DNA of 64,000 nt from Ephemerocybe angulata (GCA_013368325.1 JAACJK010000226.1:310001-374000); one strand, 5' to 3'. Positions 47,371 through 57,811 are shown, counted from the stretch's first letter. Program-made: numbers and translations. The notes: generated by a model from the letters alone, not told the origin.

Positions 47371-48897
47371 ATGAATATAGAACAAGAACGCGGAGACCAG
47401 CACGAGAAGCGACTCAGCACTCGACCAAAGCCCTGGGTATCCGAGCTCCCAAACGAGATCTTTAGCCTTATACTCCGTCTAGTCCAGCGGAATGGCTGGA
47501 TAAAGCCAGCTCCCCTTCCAGCAGAGGTTACGCTTTCCCATGTGTGCCGGCATTGGCGACGCTTCGCACTGGATCTTCCATCACTCTGGAGCGTCTTTCG
47601 CTACGATGGTTCATGGACTGCAACGCACCGAGAAAGAGTACCGGTGGAAAGGCTCGCAGTCTACTTGGAGCGATCGAAACAATACCCACTCGAGCTTTTT
47701 TTCGGTCTCGACCACTTTCAAAAGGATCATCTGGGTGACTGGACTGACGTGCTGAGCATGCTCCAGCAGATTATCCCGCACATCCATCGCATTCGGGAGC
47801 TGCACATCCTCTCACTCGAGGATGATAAGGTTGAAGATTTCCTGTCCAAGCTGGTGGATACATCCGCTCCACTCCTCGAAACTTTGACAATCAGGGGCGA
47901 AGCCGCACCGTGGAACATGGAGTGGTCACCAGACATATTTCTGAGAGGAACACCATCACTAAAGTACCTTCGCTTTGACGACAAACGTTTCTCTCGGCCA
48001 CCCATTCAGTCCATTGTTCACTTGCGATTGGAAGAAATCATTATGATGGATGACCCGGGCCTCGCGGGAGAATTTTCCCCTTCGATGCTTCGCGAATTCC
48101 TCTCTCTGCCATACCTTGAAACCCTTTCGATGTGGGGTACATTCATCACAGTCCCTGTTGAAATGGTGGTCGTCAGCATGCCGAAGATCGAAGCAAAGAC
48201 TCTGAAGCATTTCAGGTGCGGTGGTGGCTTGCGACAACTGGCCCAGTTTTTCCTTTCGCACGTCTCCGCGCCGTCTCTGGATACCTTGACGTTCCACTCG
48301 TTCGAATTCGTTGGCTCCTTACCAGCATGGATTACAACAATTGGATTTCCTTCGCTCCATACGTTGGCTCTATTGTGCCCCGAAACAGCCGACGCACCCC
48401 ATCACATTCCTTGGTTATGGGGCTTGATGACCACCACTCGCAATATCAAGAAACTCGTCCTCTCTCTTTCCCCCCAAGACGAGGTCCGCGCATTCTTGGA
48501 CACCCTTCATGGCTTGAGCCCAGGACATGAAGAACCACCGGCATTTTACGCAACCAACACACCTTGGTCCGACACGATGGAGGAGCTGATCCTCGACATG
48601 GCTTCCGGCGATTTTGAGGTCGGCGACTACACTCGACTTACCGACTGCCTTCCGAAACTGGCTCTCATCCGGACCACCCCAGAAATGAAGCGCAATATCG
48701 ATTTGTTCGCCGACCTGTGCCGCCAAGCTCCAGATCTGCACCGACCTGGGGAGGTGCATTGTATCGGGGACCTCGAGAGGGTTGGGCACAGGTTTGGGCG
48801 CAGGACCGACCAGCGTGAGGAGGCGCCGATTATACCGTTGTGCTGGGCTCTCGGACCTGATTGGATTGATGGGCAATGCGATCCTTTTCACTGGTGA
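47371..48897 (+). CDS. F-box protein with LRR-like C-terminus
   Basis: Single exon, 508 aa, starting at MNIEQERGDQ. The open frame extends upstream to 47128, but that part lacks F-box-family sequence and crosses a TTACAG acceptor-like site, so I take 47371. The F-box is at about residues 20-70: WVSELPNEIFSLILRLV, SHVCRHWRRFALDLPSLWS. The C-terminal two thirds carry irregular leucine-rich segments (LEEIIMMDDPG, LPYLETLSMWG, IEAKTLKHFRCGG, VSAPSLDTLTFHS). They align block by block with the F-box protein at 62048, so these are paralogs. Probable SCF adaptor; substrate unknown. The right end of the DNA transposon is only 353 bp upstream of the ATG, so its promoter may have been displaced or altered. 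Confidence 0.85.
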   Translation: MNIEQERGDQHEKRLSTRPKPWVSELPNEIFSLILRLVQRNGWIKPAPLPAEVTLSHVCRHWRRFALDLPSLWSVFRYDGSWTATHRERVPVERLAVYLERSKQYPLELFFGLDHFQKDHLGDWTDVLSMLQQIIPHIHRIRELHILSLEDDKVEDFLSKLVDTSAPLLETLTIRGEAAPWNMEWSPDIFLRGTPSLKYLRFDDKRFSRPPIQSIVHLRLEEIIMMDDPGLAGEFSPSMLREFLSLPYLETLSMWGTFITVPVEMVVVSMPKIEAKTLKHFRCGGGLRQLAQFFLSHVSAPSLDTLTFHSFEFVGSLPAWITTIGFPSLHTLALLCPETADAPHHIPWLWGLMTTTRNIKKLVLSLSPQDEVRAFLDTLHGLSPGHEEPPAFYATNTPWSDTMEELILDMASGDFEVGDYTRLTDCLPKLALIRTTPEMKRNIDLFADLCRQAPDLHRPGEVHCIGDLERVGHRFGRRTDQREEAPIIPLCWALGPDWIDGQCDPFHW

Positions 48898-49252
48898 GCC
48901 CACTTCAACCTCAAATCTCAAACTGGTCGCATTGCTGATAGTATTATTTCTCGGAATGTTCTGCCCTTTAAGCTTTAAATTTAAGTGTTCGTATCGCGAA
49001 TAGATAATGTGGAGGTGTCGTAAATAAAGTTAAACGAATGCAAGTTTTACCACCACATTGCAACTTGTCCAGATTGGTGCAAATTTGTCTGAGGCCGCAT
49101 TCCATCAGCGACTCTGCGCAACCCATGTTTTCGAAATTTGCGTCTGTCGTTCCTTTGGGACTACACTATATAGGACCTCAATCTCGCTCTCAGCTTATGC
49201 AAACTCACCCATCTAATCCCAGCCCAGCTACACTGTTTATAATTTTATCTAG
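48898..49252. other. Intergenic with an old promoter of a relic gene
   Basis: ACTATATAGG at about 49165 stands where functional copies of the small family have their TATA box, but exon 1 of the family is missing between it and 49253. Confidence 0.4.
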
Positions 49253-49432
49253 AACTATTGCTCTGGAGGTGTGCTGGCTTCAGGGCAGTCTGCACCGAAT
49301 AGCTGTCAGTCGTCGGCATGATGTACCGCGCGAATCCAACTGTAACCTGTGGCCTGTTTTCAGTGCAACTTCTCATTCCTCGAGTCGATTGACAAACGTT
49401 TCAACCGTGCCAGGGGTCTGCTTAGGGACTAG
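49253..49432 (+). pseudogene. Relic of the small three-exon family (exons 2-3)
   Basis: An acceptor ATCTAG leads into AACTATTGCTCTGGAGG (NYCSGGVLASGQSAP), which soon hits a stop. A second acceptor (TTTTCAG) leads into a complete exon 3 at 49364-49432: CNFSFLESIDKRFNRARGLL, RD, stop. Exon 1 and the second half of exon 2 (YHPIRIGLA) are gone. It is the fifth copy and shows that the family decays when a copy loses exon 1. Confidence 0.75.
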
Positions 49433-49676
49433 CATTTGTATCATGCAGCAGCGCCTATGTACTCTCAGTCTAGTCCACATCTCCCGGCGCTACCGTATTA
49501 CAGTATGTTTGGTTCCTTTGTATAGTTTCTATATATAGAGCTGCATATTTACACGTAAGTCCTTATCCAGAATGGAGAAGTTCTTATCCAGCATGCAGAT
49601 TGTTGGTAGAGCAACTAAACCTAGCTGATCGAGGGTGTGGACGCGCCGAAGTTCACTGCGCCCGTTCACTCGGACG

Positions 49677-49712
49677 GGCGCTTACGCGCGGCAATGGCCG
49701 AGCGGAGCTCAT
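49677..49712 (+). repeat. Conserved downstream element, copy 3
   Basis: GGCGCTTACGCGCGG then CAATGGCCGAGCGGAGCTC, about 250 bp after the relic's stop. It is followed, as in blocks A and B, by AA14-derived sequence. Confidence 0.6.
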
Positions 49713-49984
49713 ATTGGTCATGTGGCCCGTGGGCGTCCGCTGCGAACTCCGACTTGGTCCCCAACCAGCATGTCCAAGTTGCCATTGGCACCTTTTCCGA
49801 CGTATGGGAATGTGGATGCAAGGCAGGCAATCCTAGGTCTCCGCCGCGACCAACTCTTGCTTTCGTCGTCACCAATTTCATGCTCAGCTCAGTCTTTGCA
49901 CCGACCGCTATCGATCTGGATCCGTGTTCAATCATGCAAATACATTGCATACGACGCACTCAAAGCGATGGACAGCCTCGTCCC

Positions 49985-50650
49985 TCCCTGTAGGTGGCTC
50001 CTTGGAAATCGAAATCAGCTCCAGCCCCGCCAAAAGGCGTTCTCCAGCGGCGACCGCGACACCAGCGATTGGCACGGTGGTGGATCGTACTCCCACTCTA
50101 CGGGCATACCCTCCTAGAGACACGTGTGATACGTCAGTTAACATGCCCATGCGGGATTGTGCAGGTCCAGTCTAAGGCTGCAGGCACCGCTTTCGCCATT
50201 TCCTGTCACGTACGTCCGCTCTCCCTCTTCTACTCCCATCTCCCCTCCCTCTCCACATCCCTCGCGAACACACGTTGAGTAAGTTAAAGGCCAGCTAACC
50301 TGTGCTTCCACTGGCCAGCCTCTATTCCTTCATCCATCACTCAGTCATCACGAACCCCGACCCGTGCCTTCGGGCTTATAGCCCGAGGATGGGGTGAGGA
50401 CCTGGAATGGAGGGGTTAGATAGAGGAGCCGGGGTTTGAGCTCGAACCAGCAACCAACGAAGTCCCAGGCACATTATTCGCTTTCACGCTCTGGCCCTCC
50501 GTGCTCATTGGCTTGCTACTCGTCATCGATCCCCCGTCGGTGCCCCGTCGCGCTCACACCGCACAGGCGCTCACCACCTTCGCCGGTGGTTTAACACCAG
50601 TTTAATAGAATGTTGGATCTGGCGTTGGGCCGCGGCATCTGTGTTGCCTA
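49985..50650. pseudogene. Scrambled AA14 LPMO relic
   Basis: Plus strand, 49985-50100: GGSLEIEISSSPAK and GDRDTSDW, matching the third coding exon (GGSFKIEIASNRAK, GRDTSEW). Plus strand, about 50165-50210: SKAAGTAFAISCH followed by a GTACGT donor, matching the next exon end. At about 50440-50600 the homology continues on the minus strand: the linker (SKP..VKANN) and, further right, the PVKVPAKAP region. The 3' part is therefore inverted relative to the 5' part, and the Cys-rich core is missing. A dead, rearranged third copy of the AA14 block. Confidence 0.65.
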
Positions 50651-52885
50651 GTGTCCCATACCGAGGGGATCGGGGCGCCCGGCTTCGTTCGATAGCATAC
50701 GCACATGTGCGCGTGTTTGCTTTGCGCAGCGGCCTGTACCGTCCTGCGGACCTGTCCCATCGTTCCAAAAGGGCACGGGATGTACCATTCAATGTGCAAC
50801 GTTAGCACTTGTGAATATCAGGACGTACTTATTGTCTTGCGTGAACCGAGACTGTGGTACAGAAGGATAGGATGCCGTGTAGTAAGGTCAGCCAGCGGGA
50901 TCGTAAGAAGAGGGTGCTGTCATAACCTTTGAGTAAGTGCGCGTGGGCCTGCTTTGGCGCACCTATCTTTCATCTGACCTCGCTTTTGTCCAAAACGGGG
51001 GCGATACACGAGCTGATATACGTTTTACTGTCGCGGTGGCATCAGATCGACTGGAATCTTTGACTGGGTTTCCTATCATCTCGAGGGCATCATATTATGA
51101 CGGCCCTCAGTTTCCTTAGATGTACCATTTCCAGACAGCGGCGCTTTGTGACAGTCTGACAGGGCAAGTGCTTAGCTTAGATGCTCGGTTTTCCGGGGCT
51201 TCATCGTACTCGAGTTCTGGTTTCTCAACCTGATCAGGCCTTGAATAGGGTACTGATCTAGTGTAAGGGCGACCTCGGCGAGCCGGCACAGAGCGGCTAG
51301 CGAAGGGAGATCCGAAGCCAGTGTATTAGCTACACAGTAGATAATACATAAATGAATACTGCGCACCTAGCGAAGGGAGATCCGAAGAGAACAATCTAAG
51401 GAAACCCCTTCGCGAGGGCGGCGTTGACATATCTAAATGTCCGTGGGGAAATCTAACAAAGAACTGTAAAGCCACTGATGGCTGATCCATCAGTGGCTAT
51501 GAGACTTCGCGAACCGTGCGCGCGAATAGGCGCGCACGCTGAGCGAAGTAAAGCCGAAAAGAAAAGAAAAGAAGAAAGAAATAAAAGGAAATGAACCGTC
51601 CCCTTACATCTAGAGTTTGAATAGATACAAACCGGTTCTCTCCATGGTAAAAATCGGCTCGATTTCCGCTCGGAACGACCTACTTAGTTATGGGACTGCT
51701 GCCGCCCAAAGCGATGAATCCAAGCGAATCACTGGGGAAAATAGACCACATAGTGGTACTTGTGTACCTTTCAGAGGGTCCGGTCCGGGAAGGCCACAGC
51801 AACGGCGAAAGTGTCTGGTCGCAATGTAGAATTTTATGTTCAAGTTCGAAGACTTATGGAGGCTTGCAGGTCCTGACCAAGCCTGGAAATTGACGCTGCG
51901 GTAACTTGCCAGCTGACCGCCGAGCGACTAATCTCGCTCGCACTCTCGATAATTGTGGCGTAGGAAATTTCTCACCTGACGAGTTGGTCGTCACCTCGAT
52001 TGCCCTCAGGGCCATATCCGAGTTGAGCGGTCGTTAAATTAACAGGTGGCCAGCCATATGATTCCAACACCCAATTTGCACCCAATATTGTATCGGAGCA
52101 CATTCTAGCTATAGAACGAAATTCTCAGGGCATCACTGACCCCCGATTCAATCCAGACTTTACTTTTAACAGAGAAAGAGGGATTGACATGCCCGTGTCT
52201 CAATTGTACGCCAATGAGTGCTCAAGCGACTTGGGTGCAAGCGACAGGGGCTAACTCGTTTTGGAAACTATGTAGTCCAACGAGTGTACGAAACGTACAT
52301 ATTTATTTGCTCATTAGGCACGCAGCATGCTCCAGAACACTGGGACCTCGAGTGAAGGACTCGGAGGACCAAACGGAGAACTCGGAGGACCAAACGGGGA
52401 ATTCGGAGGACCAACGGGTAGGCTCAACTAAGCCTCTGCCTCAAAAAGGCAACCCTCGCACGCCTCGCGTGAGAGGGGCTTAGACCAACCTAGGATTTTG
52501 AAGGGGCAGTGTAATTCGACATTGTGGCCTCATCTACGTTCTGGTGTATGAGGAGAATCTTGTTCCCCTGGTAGATTCCAATATTTGTACGCAAAGAAAA
52601 TATATTTTGGCCAACTTTATGGACCAGGGGAGGGCAAGGATAAATGCGCACCTAGCATTGATCCACAAAATCCATTACGAAAAAGCTAATGCAAAACCGC
52701 CGACTGTTCGTTTTGGGTGCAAAATGATGTTATCAGGTATGTCTTGCGACGAGACTAGACCAACGGGGTCAAAAACTTACATCCGCTTATGCCTGCTTTG
52801 GGAAGAGCGCACTATCTCAGATCTTGAATAGTTACATCATGTCGCGTAAAGCAAACCGAACCGTGCTGTGCATGCTAGAGAAGTG
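50651..52885. other. Gene-poor stretch
   Basis: No gene recognised. It holds the repeated string GCGAAGGGAGATCCGAAG (about 51300 and 51371), the double hairpin at 51470-51549 and a 19-bp tandem repeat, ACTCGGAGGACCAAACGGR, about three times at 52357-52420. Confidence 0.45.
51470..51549. other. Two adjacent strong hairpins
   Basis: AGCCACTGATGG (51470-51481) pairs with 51487-51498 around a 5-nt loop. Then ACTTCGC (51504-51510) pairs with 51543-51549, enclosing GTGCGCGC (51516-51523) paired with 51530-51537. Confidence 0.75.
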
Positions 52886-52893
52886 TATATAAA
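52886..52893 (+). promoter_or_regulatory. TATA box of small gene copy C
   Basis: TATATAAA, about 90 bp upstream of the ATG at 52978. Confidence 0.5.
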
Positions 52894-52977
52894 CCTGCTC
52901 TAATGTGTTTCTACCTTTTCCTCATAGCACGCTTACCTTACCCAACTCGATCTGCATTCTTACCCACCCCATCTATT

Positions 52978-53471
52978 ATGATACGCCCCTCTATGTTTTC
53001 CTTCGAGTCTAGAGGCGGCGCTGTGATCGTTCTGGAAGAAGGTGGCCCGTGCAACCAAGTGCGAGCGCGTTCCGTTAGATTCACCCAGGGCCTATTTACT
53101 GGGACAACGTTTGTACGTGCCCGTCAAAGGACCTGCAAGCGCTACTCTTGCTGACCACTACTCACTGCATCCAGAGCTACAGCTCTGGAGACGCGGCTTT
53201 GAAGCAGGGCAGACCATCCCACCTAGAGGGAGAGAGGTCCGCGTCCGGTGCAGGCTCAGCGGCAGAGGCTCTCAGTTTCGGCCCAATTCCACAGAGGACT
53301 CGTCCTATCCAGATTGGGGTCTCCGTAAGTTCATTCCATCGCCTAAATCTTCTCGACTCGCACAGAGCTCGACCCTGATTGTCAAGCTGAATAAAATTGC
53401 AGGGCAACTTCTCTTTTCTCGAGCCGATTGAGAATTTCTTTAACCGCACCAGGAATATCTTCAAAGACTGA
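52978..53471 (+). CDS. Small three-exon protein, unknown family, copy C
   Basis: Exons 52978-53112, 53175-53324 and 53403-53471 (45, 50 and 22 codons) are joined in phase 0, giving 117 aa. Family blocks: MIRPSMFSFESRGGAVIVLE, NQVRARSVRFTQG, TGTTF; then SYSSGDAAL...RPIQIGVS; then GNFSFLEPIENFFNRTRNIF. It is the most diverged intact copy. The middle exon is reworked, and the Cys that begins exon 3 in other copies is Gly, yet all four splice sites and the frame are kept. That is what selection on the protein would leave. No AA14 sequence follows it, but the conserved downstream element does. Function unknown. Confidence 0.7.
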
Positions 53472-53669
53472 CGATTGCACATAACGAACGCGTCCGAGTG
53501 TAGATAAGCTTGCATAGAGAGCCATAGTCAGTTCAGTGAAATATTTCTCTATTCTCACACAATCTCGCGGAAGATATCAGTCTGTAATTCTTTCGGATGT
53601 ACCTAAGAGCCACTGGCTTTGTCGCAATGCCACCCAGGCTTGTTTACGGTTGGGCTTCGCCGGCCCGAG

Positions 53670-53712
53670 AGCGCGGGCGCTTACAGTCCTCAAGGCAATG
53701 GCCGAGCGGAGT
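53670..53712 (+). repeat. Conserved downstream element, copy 4
   Basis: GCGGGCGCTTACAGTC then GGCAATGGCCGAGCGGAG, about 200-225 bp after the stop of copy C. The last bases of the element diverge (TTTATAAAT). Confidence 0.6.
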
Positions 53713-53808
53713 TTATAAATGATTTCTTACACAACTTCACAGCTGATCATGGTACCGGTTGAGCGCACGAGTACGACGCCAAGGGGGATAGGACCAACGT
53801 ATATACGC

Positions 53809-54039
53809 TGGAGCAGTCCAGGAAGACTGCTCTCGGCGTGCAGGCTGGTGGGCTGGTGGGCGGCTCGGAAAGGCGTCGAGCGGAGGCAGCGAAGCTGCGC
53901 TGGGCCGTTCGGATAGCGTCGAAGGCAAGGAGCAATGATTATTCTCGGCGCGCTGGCGACTGACTACATCGGGACGACATGATCTAATCTAATCTACTAG
54001 CAGGGACGACGAGGTGGTGGTGCAATCTGCACTGCCACA
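53809..54039 (-). repeat. 3' LTR of element 2
   Basis: 231 bp, identical by eye to 55428-55658. Confidence 0.92.
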
Positions 54040-54078
54040 TGTGCCCACCCTCCGAGTAGCAACGCCCTCGTTGCGATC

Positions 54079-55314
54079 CTAAGCCGGTGAACCCCACTGA
54101 GAACGTGAAGAAGGACAAATGTGCGTACACGAGCACACCATGATGGGGAAGTGTCCGTGGTTCGGTGAACGGCGATGAGGTGGACGAGGTCGATGTCGAA
54201 GACCTGAGACCCGTGCATTCCGACCGTTACGCTGGCGTATGCTTGTCCACGGATTCGGCGCAGAGCTACGGAGTCCTGAGATGTCGCGAGCAGGCGGCGC
54301 TGATACTGGTATCCATTCCGTTGGCTCCAAGGTAAGGTCGGGGTCGGAGTTGGTACTGTCTGCCCAATCGAGACGCTCCGAACGGTGTATATCGAGGGTG
54401 TCCAATGGAGCTGCGATAGCGGGCGAAGGTGAAGGTATCGAAGGAAGGGGTGGTGAAAATAAGGGCAGTGAGGGAATTGAATGTTTAGTGGCGGGAGCGA
54501 TATCAGGCTTGGGTATTGGATGGACAGAGTCACGGCGCTCAGCCTCTTCTCGGACTCCAGCTACTCGGCCGTTCTCGTGTGCATCGGCGGCTTTCGTTTT
54601 CCAAGTAGCGACTAGCCGTAGGCAGGACAGAAGTACCTTCTTCTGACCTTCTTCAAAGGCTTCAGCACGCATGGCGTCCTTGTTGATCTCGGAGTCGAGT
54701 TCGGCGCGGCAGGTCTGCTGGTTCGGGTCGGCGTCCGTTTGGGTTGCCGTCTCGCTCGTTAGGGCTGCTGCCGGTACTGCGCTAGATTGTTTGGCGGGAC
54801 TGCGATGGGCGATGAGCGAAGATTCGGGTGAGTGTGTCGCGAGCCATCGGCCGCGTTCCTCTGATATCCCGTCGTCCTTCCCCATCGCGTACGACCCGCT
54901 TTCAAACATCCTGAGTCGTCCCTCGTGGTTCTGAAGGTCCCGGTGCTTCGACTGAAGCTGCCGAACGAGATCGCTAATCGGCGGGGGTATGTCGATGGGG
55001 AAAAGAGCGGCGAGGGAGGTTTGTATGTCAAACATAAAAGGGGTGCTGTCGACGTAGGGCTCGGGTAGGGAAGGAAGAATAGTGGGCACAGTAGAAGGCA
55101 TCGGTGGAGGTGAATTTGACCTGTCGGTCATCTCTGGTGGCGCGGTAGAGCCCAGAGTTGCTCGGTTCGCTCGTTGTCGAGCGCGTTTGCCCGGTGCAGG
55201 CATGGTAAACGGATGTTCGTCGCTTGACGAATCAGTCGCTTTATGAATCTCACTTGTCGCTTGTATGTAGTCAGTCGCTTTGTCGCTTGTCCCTTGTCGC
55301 TTGTCGCTTATCAC
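54079..55314 (-). CDS. Single ORF of LTR element 2, unknown protein
   Basis: 411 aa from 55314, or 374 aa from the better-placed ATG at 55203 (MPAPGKRARQRANRATLG). It is rich in Pro and Ser at both ends. The centre is helical-looking and charged (SDLVRQLQSKHRDLQNHEGR; AELDSEINKDAMRAEAFEEG; HENGRVAGVREEAERR) and may form a short coiled coil. There is no zinc knuckle, protease, RT or integrase motif. As the only ORF of a small LTR element it may serve as a packaging or Gag-like protein, but nothing in the sequence proves it. It stops 39 bp before the 3' LTR. Confidence 0.65.
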   Translation of the reverse strand: MISDKRQGTSDKATDYIQATSEIHKATDSSSDEHPFTMPAPGKRARQRANRATLGSTAPPEMTDRSNSPPPMPSTVPTILPSLPEPYVDSTPFMFDIQTSLAALFPIDIPPPISDLVRQLQSKHRDLQNHEGRLRMFESGSYAMGKDDGISEERGRWLATHSPESSLIAHRSPAKQSSAVPAAALTSETATQTDADPNQQTCRAELDSEINKDAMRAEAFEEGQKKVLLSCLRLVATWKTKAADAHENGRVAGVREEAERRDSVHPIPKPDIAPATKHSIPSLPLFSPPLPSIPSPSPAIAAPLDTLDIHRSERLDWADSTNSDPDLTLEPTEWIPVSAPPARDISGLRSSAPNPWTSIRQRNGRNARVSGLRHRPRPPHRRSPNHGHFPIMVCSCTHICPSSRSQWGSPA

Positions 55315-55427
55315 TTGTGCAGGCGGTAGAAGTAGAACACTAGTCGAGGATAGCAGTGTTCTCGAAAAAGGCAGGTAGCAGTCGTGCTGGCGGCTGGCTT
55401 GGATCGAATCGCACTGTTGTCACCAAA

Positions 55428-55658
55428 TGGAGCAGTCCAGGAAGACTGCTCTCGGCGTGCAGGCTGGTGGGCTGGTGGGCGGCTCGGAAAGGCGTCGAGC
55501 GGAGGCAGCGAAGCTGCGCTGGGCCGTTCGGATAGCGTCGAAGGCAAGGAGCAATGATTATTCTCGGCGCGCTGGCGACTGACTACATCGGGACGACATG
55601 ATCTAATCTAATCTACTAGCAGGGACGACGAGGTGGTGGTGCAATCTGCACTGCCACA
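55428..55658 (-). repeat. 5' LTR of element 2
   Basis: 231 bp, identical by eye to 53809-54039. Confidence 0.92.
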
Positions 55659-57034
55659 ACGCCTAAATGCATTATCATCCTCAGCCGTGGGCCTGGCCTA
55701 GCTCAAGTCGTACAGTACTTTCTAGCGGAATACATAGCTAGGGCTATGGTACTTTCGGTATGGGATACCAAAGATATCACATCCTCGTACAACCAGGAGG
55801 AGTAGAGACTTCCAGGGATTTGACGAGCTTCCACACAAGAGCATGTACCTAAAAACATTGTACTAGGTTTATTGGAAGCGTGAGCCTCGAGGCATAGAAT
55901 ATCATCGTGATATATCCTTATAAGGTCAAAAGTCCATGGTGGCGTCGTTCGAAGCTTCTCCCGTGTATAAGAGCTGGCTCTGTACACGCTCCCGTACAGG
56001 CACGCGTAATGAATTTCACTCTCTCTCTCTTCTGGGGTAGTTCCATTGAATGAGCTTGGTATCCTGAAGAATGAAGCTGTCCTTAAGCAGTACCGGAACA
56101 CTTTTTATTTGAAATTGGCGCCGTAAATGTCATGTTCATCACACGGCCTGCGACCTGCGACGGGCCTGATTTATATGTAAAGGAATTGGTAGACAACGCA
56201 TAGGAATTGCTAAAGCGACTGCGCATTGGCTGTTAGGGTGCAGTGTGAGTGAAAAGAGTGATATATGAGGCGCACAATCCGGGAGGTAGGGAAGTTTCCA
56301 ACTATAGACAGCACCATTCGAGCCCCAGCTGTTCAGTTACGGCTCGATGCCACCAGACTTACCACGTAGATATTGCGAGTACTGACATAGTACTACAGAC
56401 GGCAGCTCTCTAGCCCAGGTACGAGGGTGGACCTGTGTCTTCCGATAAGGGTTCTGGGGCAATATCCGTAGTAGTATGCTAGGTATTCAGCTATTCTCTG
56501 AGCCTCGTGGTCTTCTCTGCCAAGGAGGCCACCACTCTACAATCTCCGCACCTTGAGAACTCTATTGACTTAAAACTGGCCGTGGTGGTGACCAATTTCA
56601 AATTCGCGGCGCTGACGGATTGGCCAGTGGCGCGGGCGCGGATTGATTGCCCAGCGGCGTCAACTAGTGCCTGTTGCGATGGCGCTGAGAACCCAGGCTC
56701 ACGAGGCACGAGCCACGGGTGATAAAAAGATAGAAGGCACGAGCTTCATGGCATTCAGTCGGTCAATGTACACCATAAAGAACTTGAAGGCCAGAAGCCA
56801 ATCACTGGTGGGCGCTTGATGTCAACATAGAGGGTGAAACTGGAGCGGTTAGATCTATTGCGAATGTAACGCCCCTAATCTGGGTACTTTGTTATATGTT
56901 ACGACGTATTCTGATTCTAGACTTCACTGGTCTGGGATCGCAGATTTACGCTGTGATCTTTCCGGGACAGGGACGATATAGTGCGTGTGAAGGAGAGCGT
57001 GCCCGTCACGGTCACCTCACTGTCAGGGCCAGCA
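55659..57034. other. Intergenic, nothing recognised
   Basis: A 132-codon minus-strand frame (55703-56101) has no recognisable family. No repeats shared with the rest of the window were seen. Confidence 0.35.
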
Positions 57035-57040
57035 TATAAA
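57035..57040 (+). promoter_or_regulatory. TATA box of small gene copy D
   Basis: TATAAA, 72 bp before the ATG's last upstream base; a C-rich leader follows. Confidence 0.5.
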
Positions 57041-57111
57041 CACAATCGCCCCCAGCTCAGTCATTCGCTCATCCCCCCAGCTCATTTTACACACCAATTT
57101 AAATCGCCATT

Positions 57112-57579
57112 ATGAAACGCCCCTCACTGTTTTCCTTCCAGTCCAAGGGAGGCGTCGTCAACGTTCTTGAGGAGGAGGGTAGTCAAATGCGAGTGCGAAC
57201 TGTCAGCTACCATCATGGTATACTGACCGGCACGACTTCTGTACGTTGTATATCCATAGGCCATATACCAGTGTATCTTGTGCATATTTCTCGCTTACCG
57301 TTTAGTAATTGCTCATGATTCCATCTAGAATTATACCTCTGGAGACGCGCTGGCTTCGGGGAGGTTTGCGCCACTCCAGGCTGGTACATCTGCCTTGGAA
57401 AGGGAGGCTCGCGACCCCACGCTCAATTATCATCCTATCCGTATTGGACTCGCTGTAAGCCGTTTGCTTGGAAGGATGCTGGCGCGAAGCTAACTGTTAC
57501 GCTTCTTCAGTGCAACTTCTCATTCCTTGAGCCTCTCGAGAAATTTTTCAATCGAATCAAGGATCTCCTTAATGGCTAG
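57112..57579 (+). CDS. Small three-exon protein, unknown family, copy D
   Basis: Exons 57112-57240, 57329-57454 and 57511-57579 (43, 42 and 22 codons) are phase-0 throughout, giving 107 aa, the shortest and cleanest copy. Blocks: MKRPSLFSFQSKGGVVNVLE, QMRVRTVSYHHG, TGTTS; NYTSGDALASGRFAPLQAG, LNYHPIRIGLA; CNFSFLEPLEKFFNRIKDLL. It has no signal peptide, membrane helix or known motif. The C-terminal exon could form an amphipathic helix with Phe/Leu on one face. It has a TATA promoter and the conserved downstream element but no AA14 neighbour. I do not know the function; an intracellular small protein is the simplest reading. Confidence 0.75.
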
Positions 57580-57811
57580 TGTCTGTGCTGGGCACCTTCC
57601 TATTGAAGAGGGAGACCATCCAACGATTTCGAAGCAGCGGCCAGTGTACGTCCTCCTAGTGTAGAGTCCATGTCTCCCGGCCCAATGACAGCATGTGGAA
57701 ATTTTCTCTGTATAGTAGTTATGTAACTGCGTACTTACATCCCAGTGCCTCGTTAACGTTATGAACATGGTAAACCTTGGCAGAACATGTCCAAAGAGCC
57801 TCCTGATCGAA

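Larger units (their letters stand above)
53809..55658 (-). mobile_element. Non-autonomous LTR retrotransposon 2 (1,850 bp)
   Basis: LTRs of 231 bp (53809-54039 and 55428-55658) are identical by eye. On the minus strand they run TGTGGCAG...TGCTCCA. The 4-bp flanking repeat is ACGC. Reading minus, the right LTR is 5' and is followed by TTTGGTGACAACAG, a plausible primer-binding site. One ORF lies inside (54079-55314, minus), with no pol. Unrelated to element 1 in LTR or ORF sequence. Confidence 0.92.
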
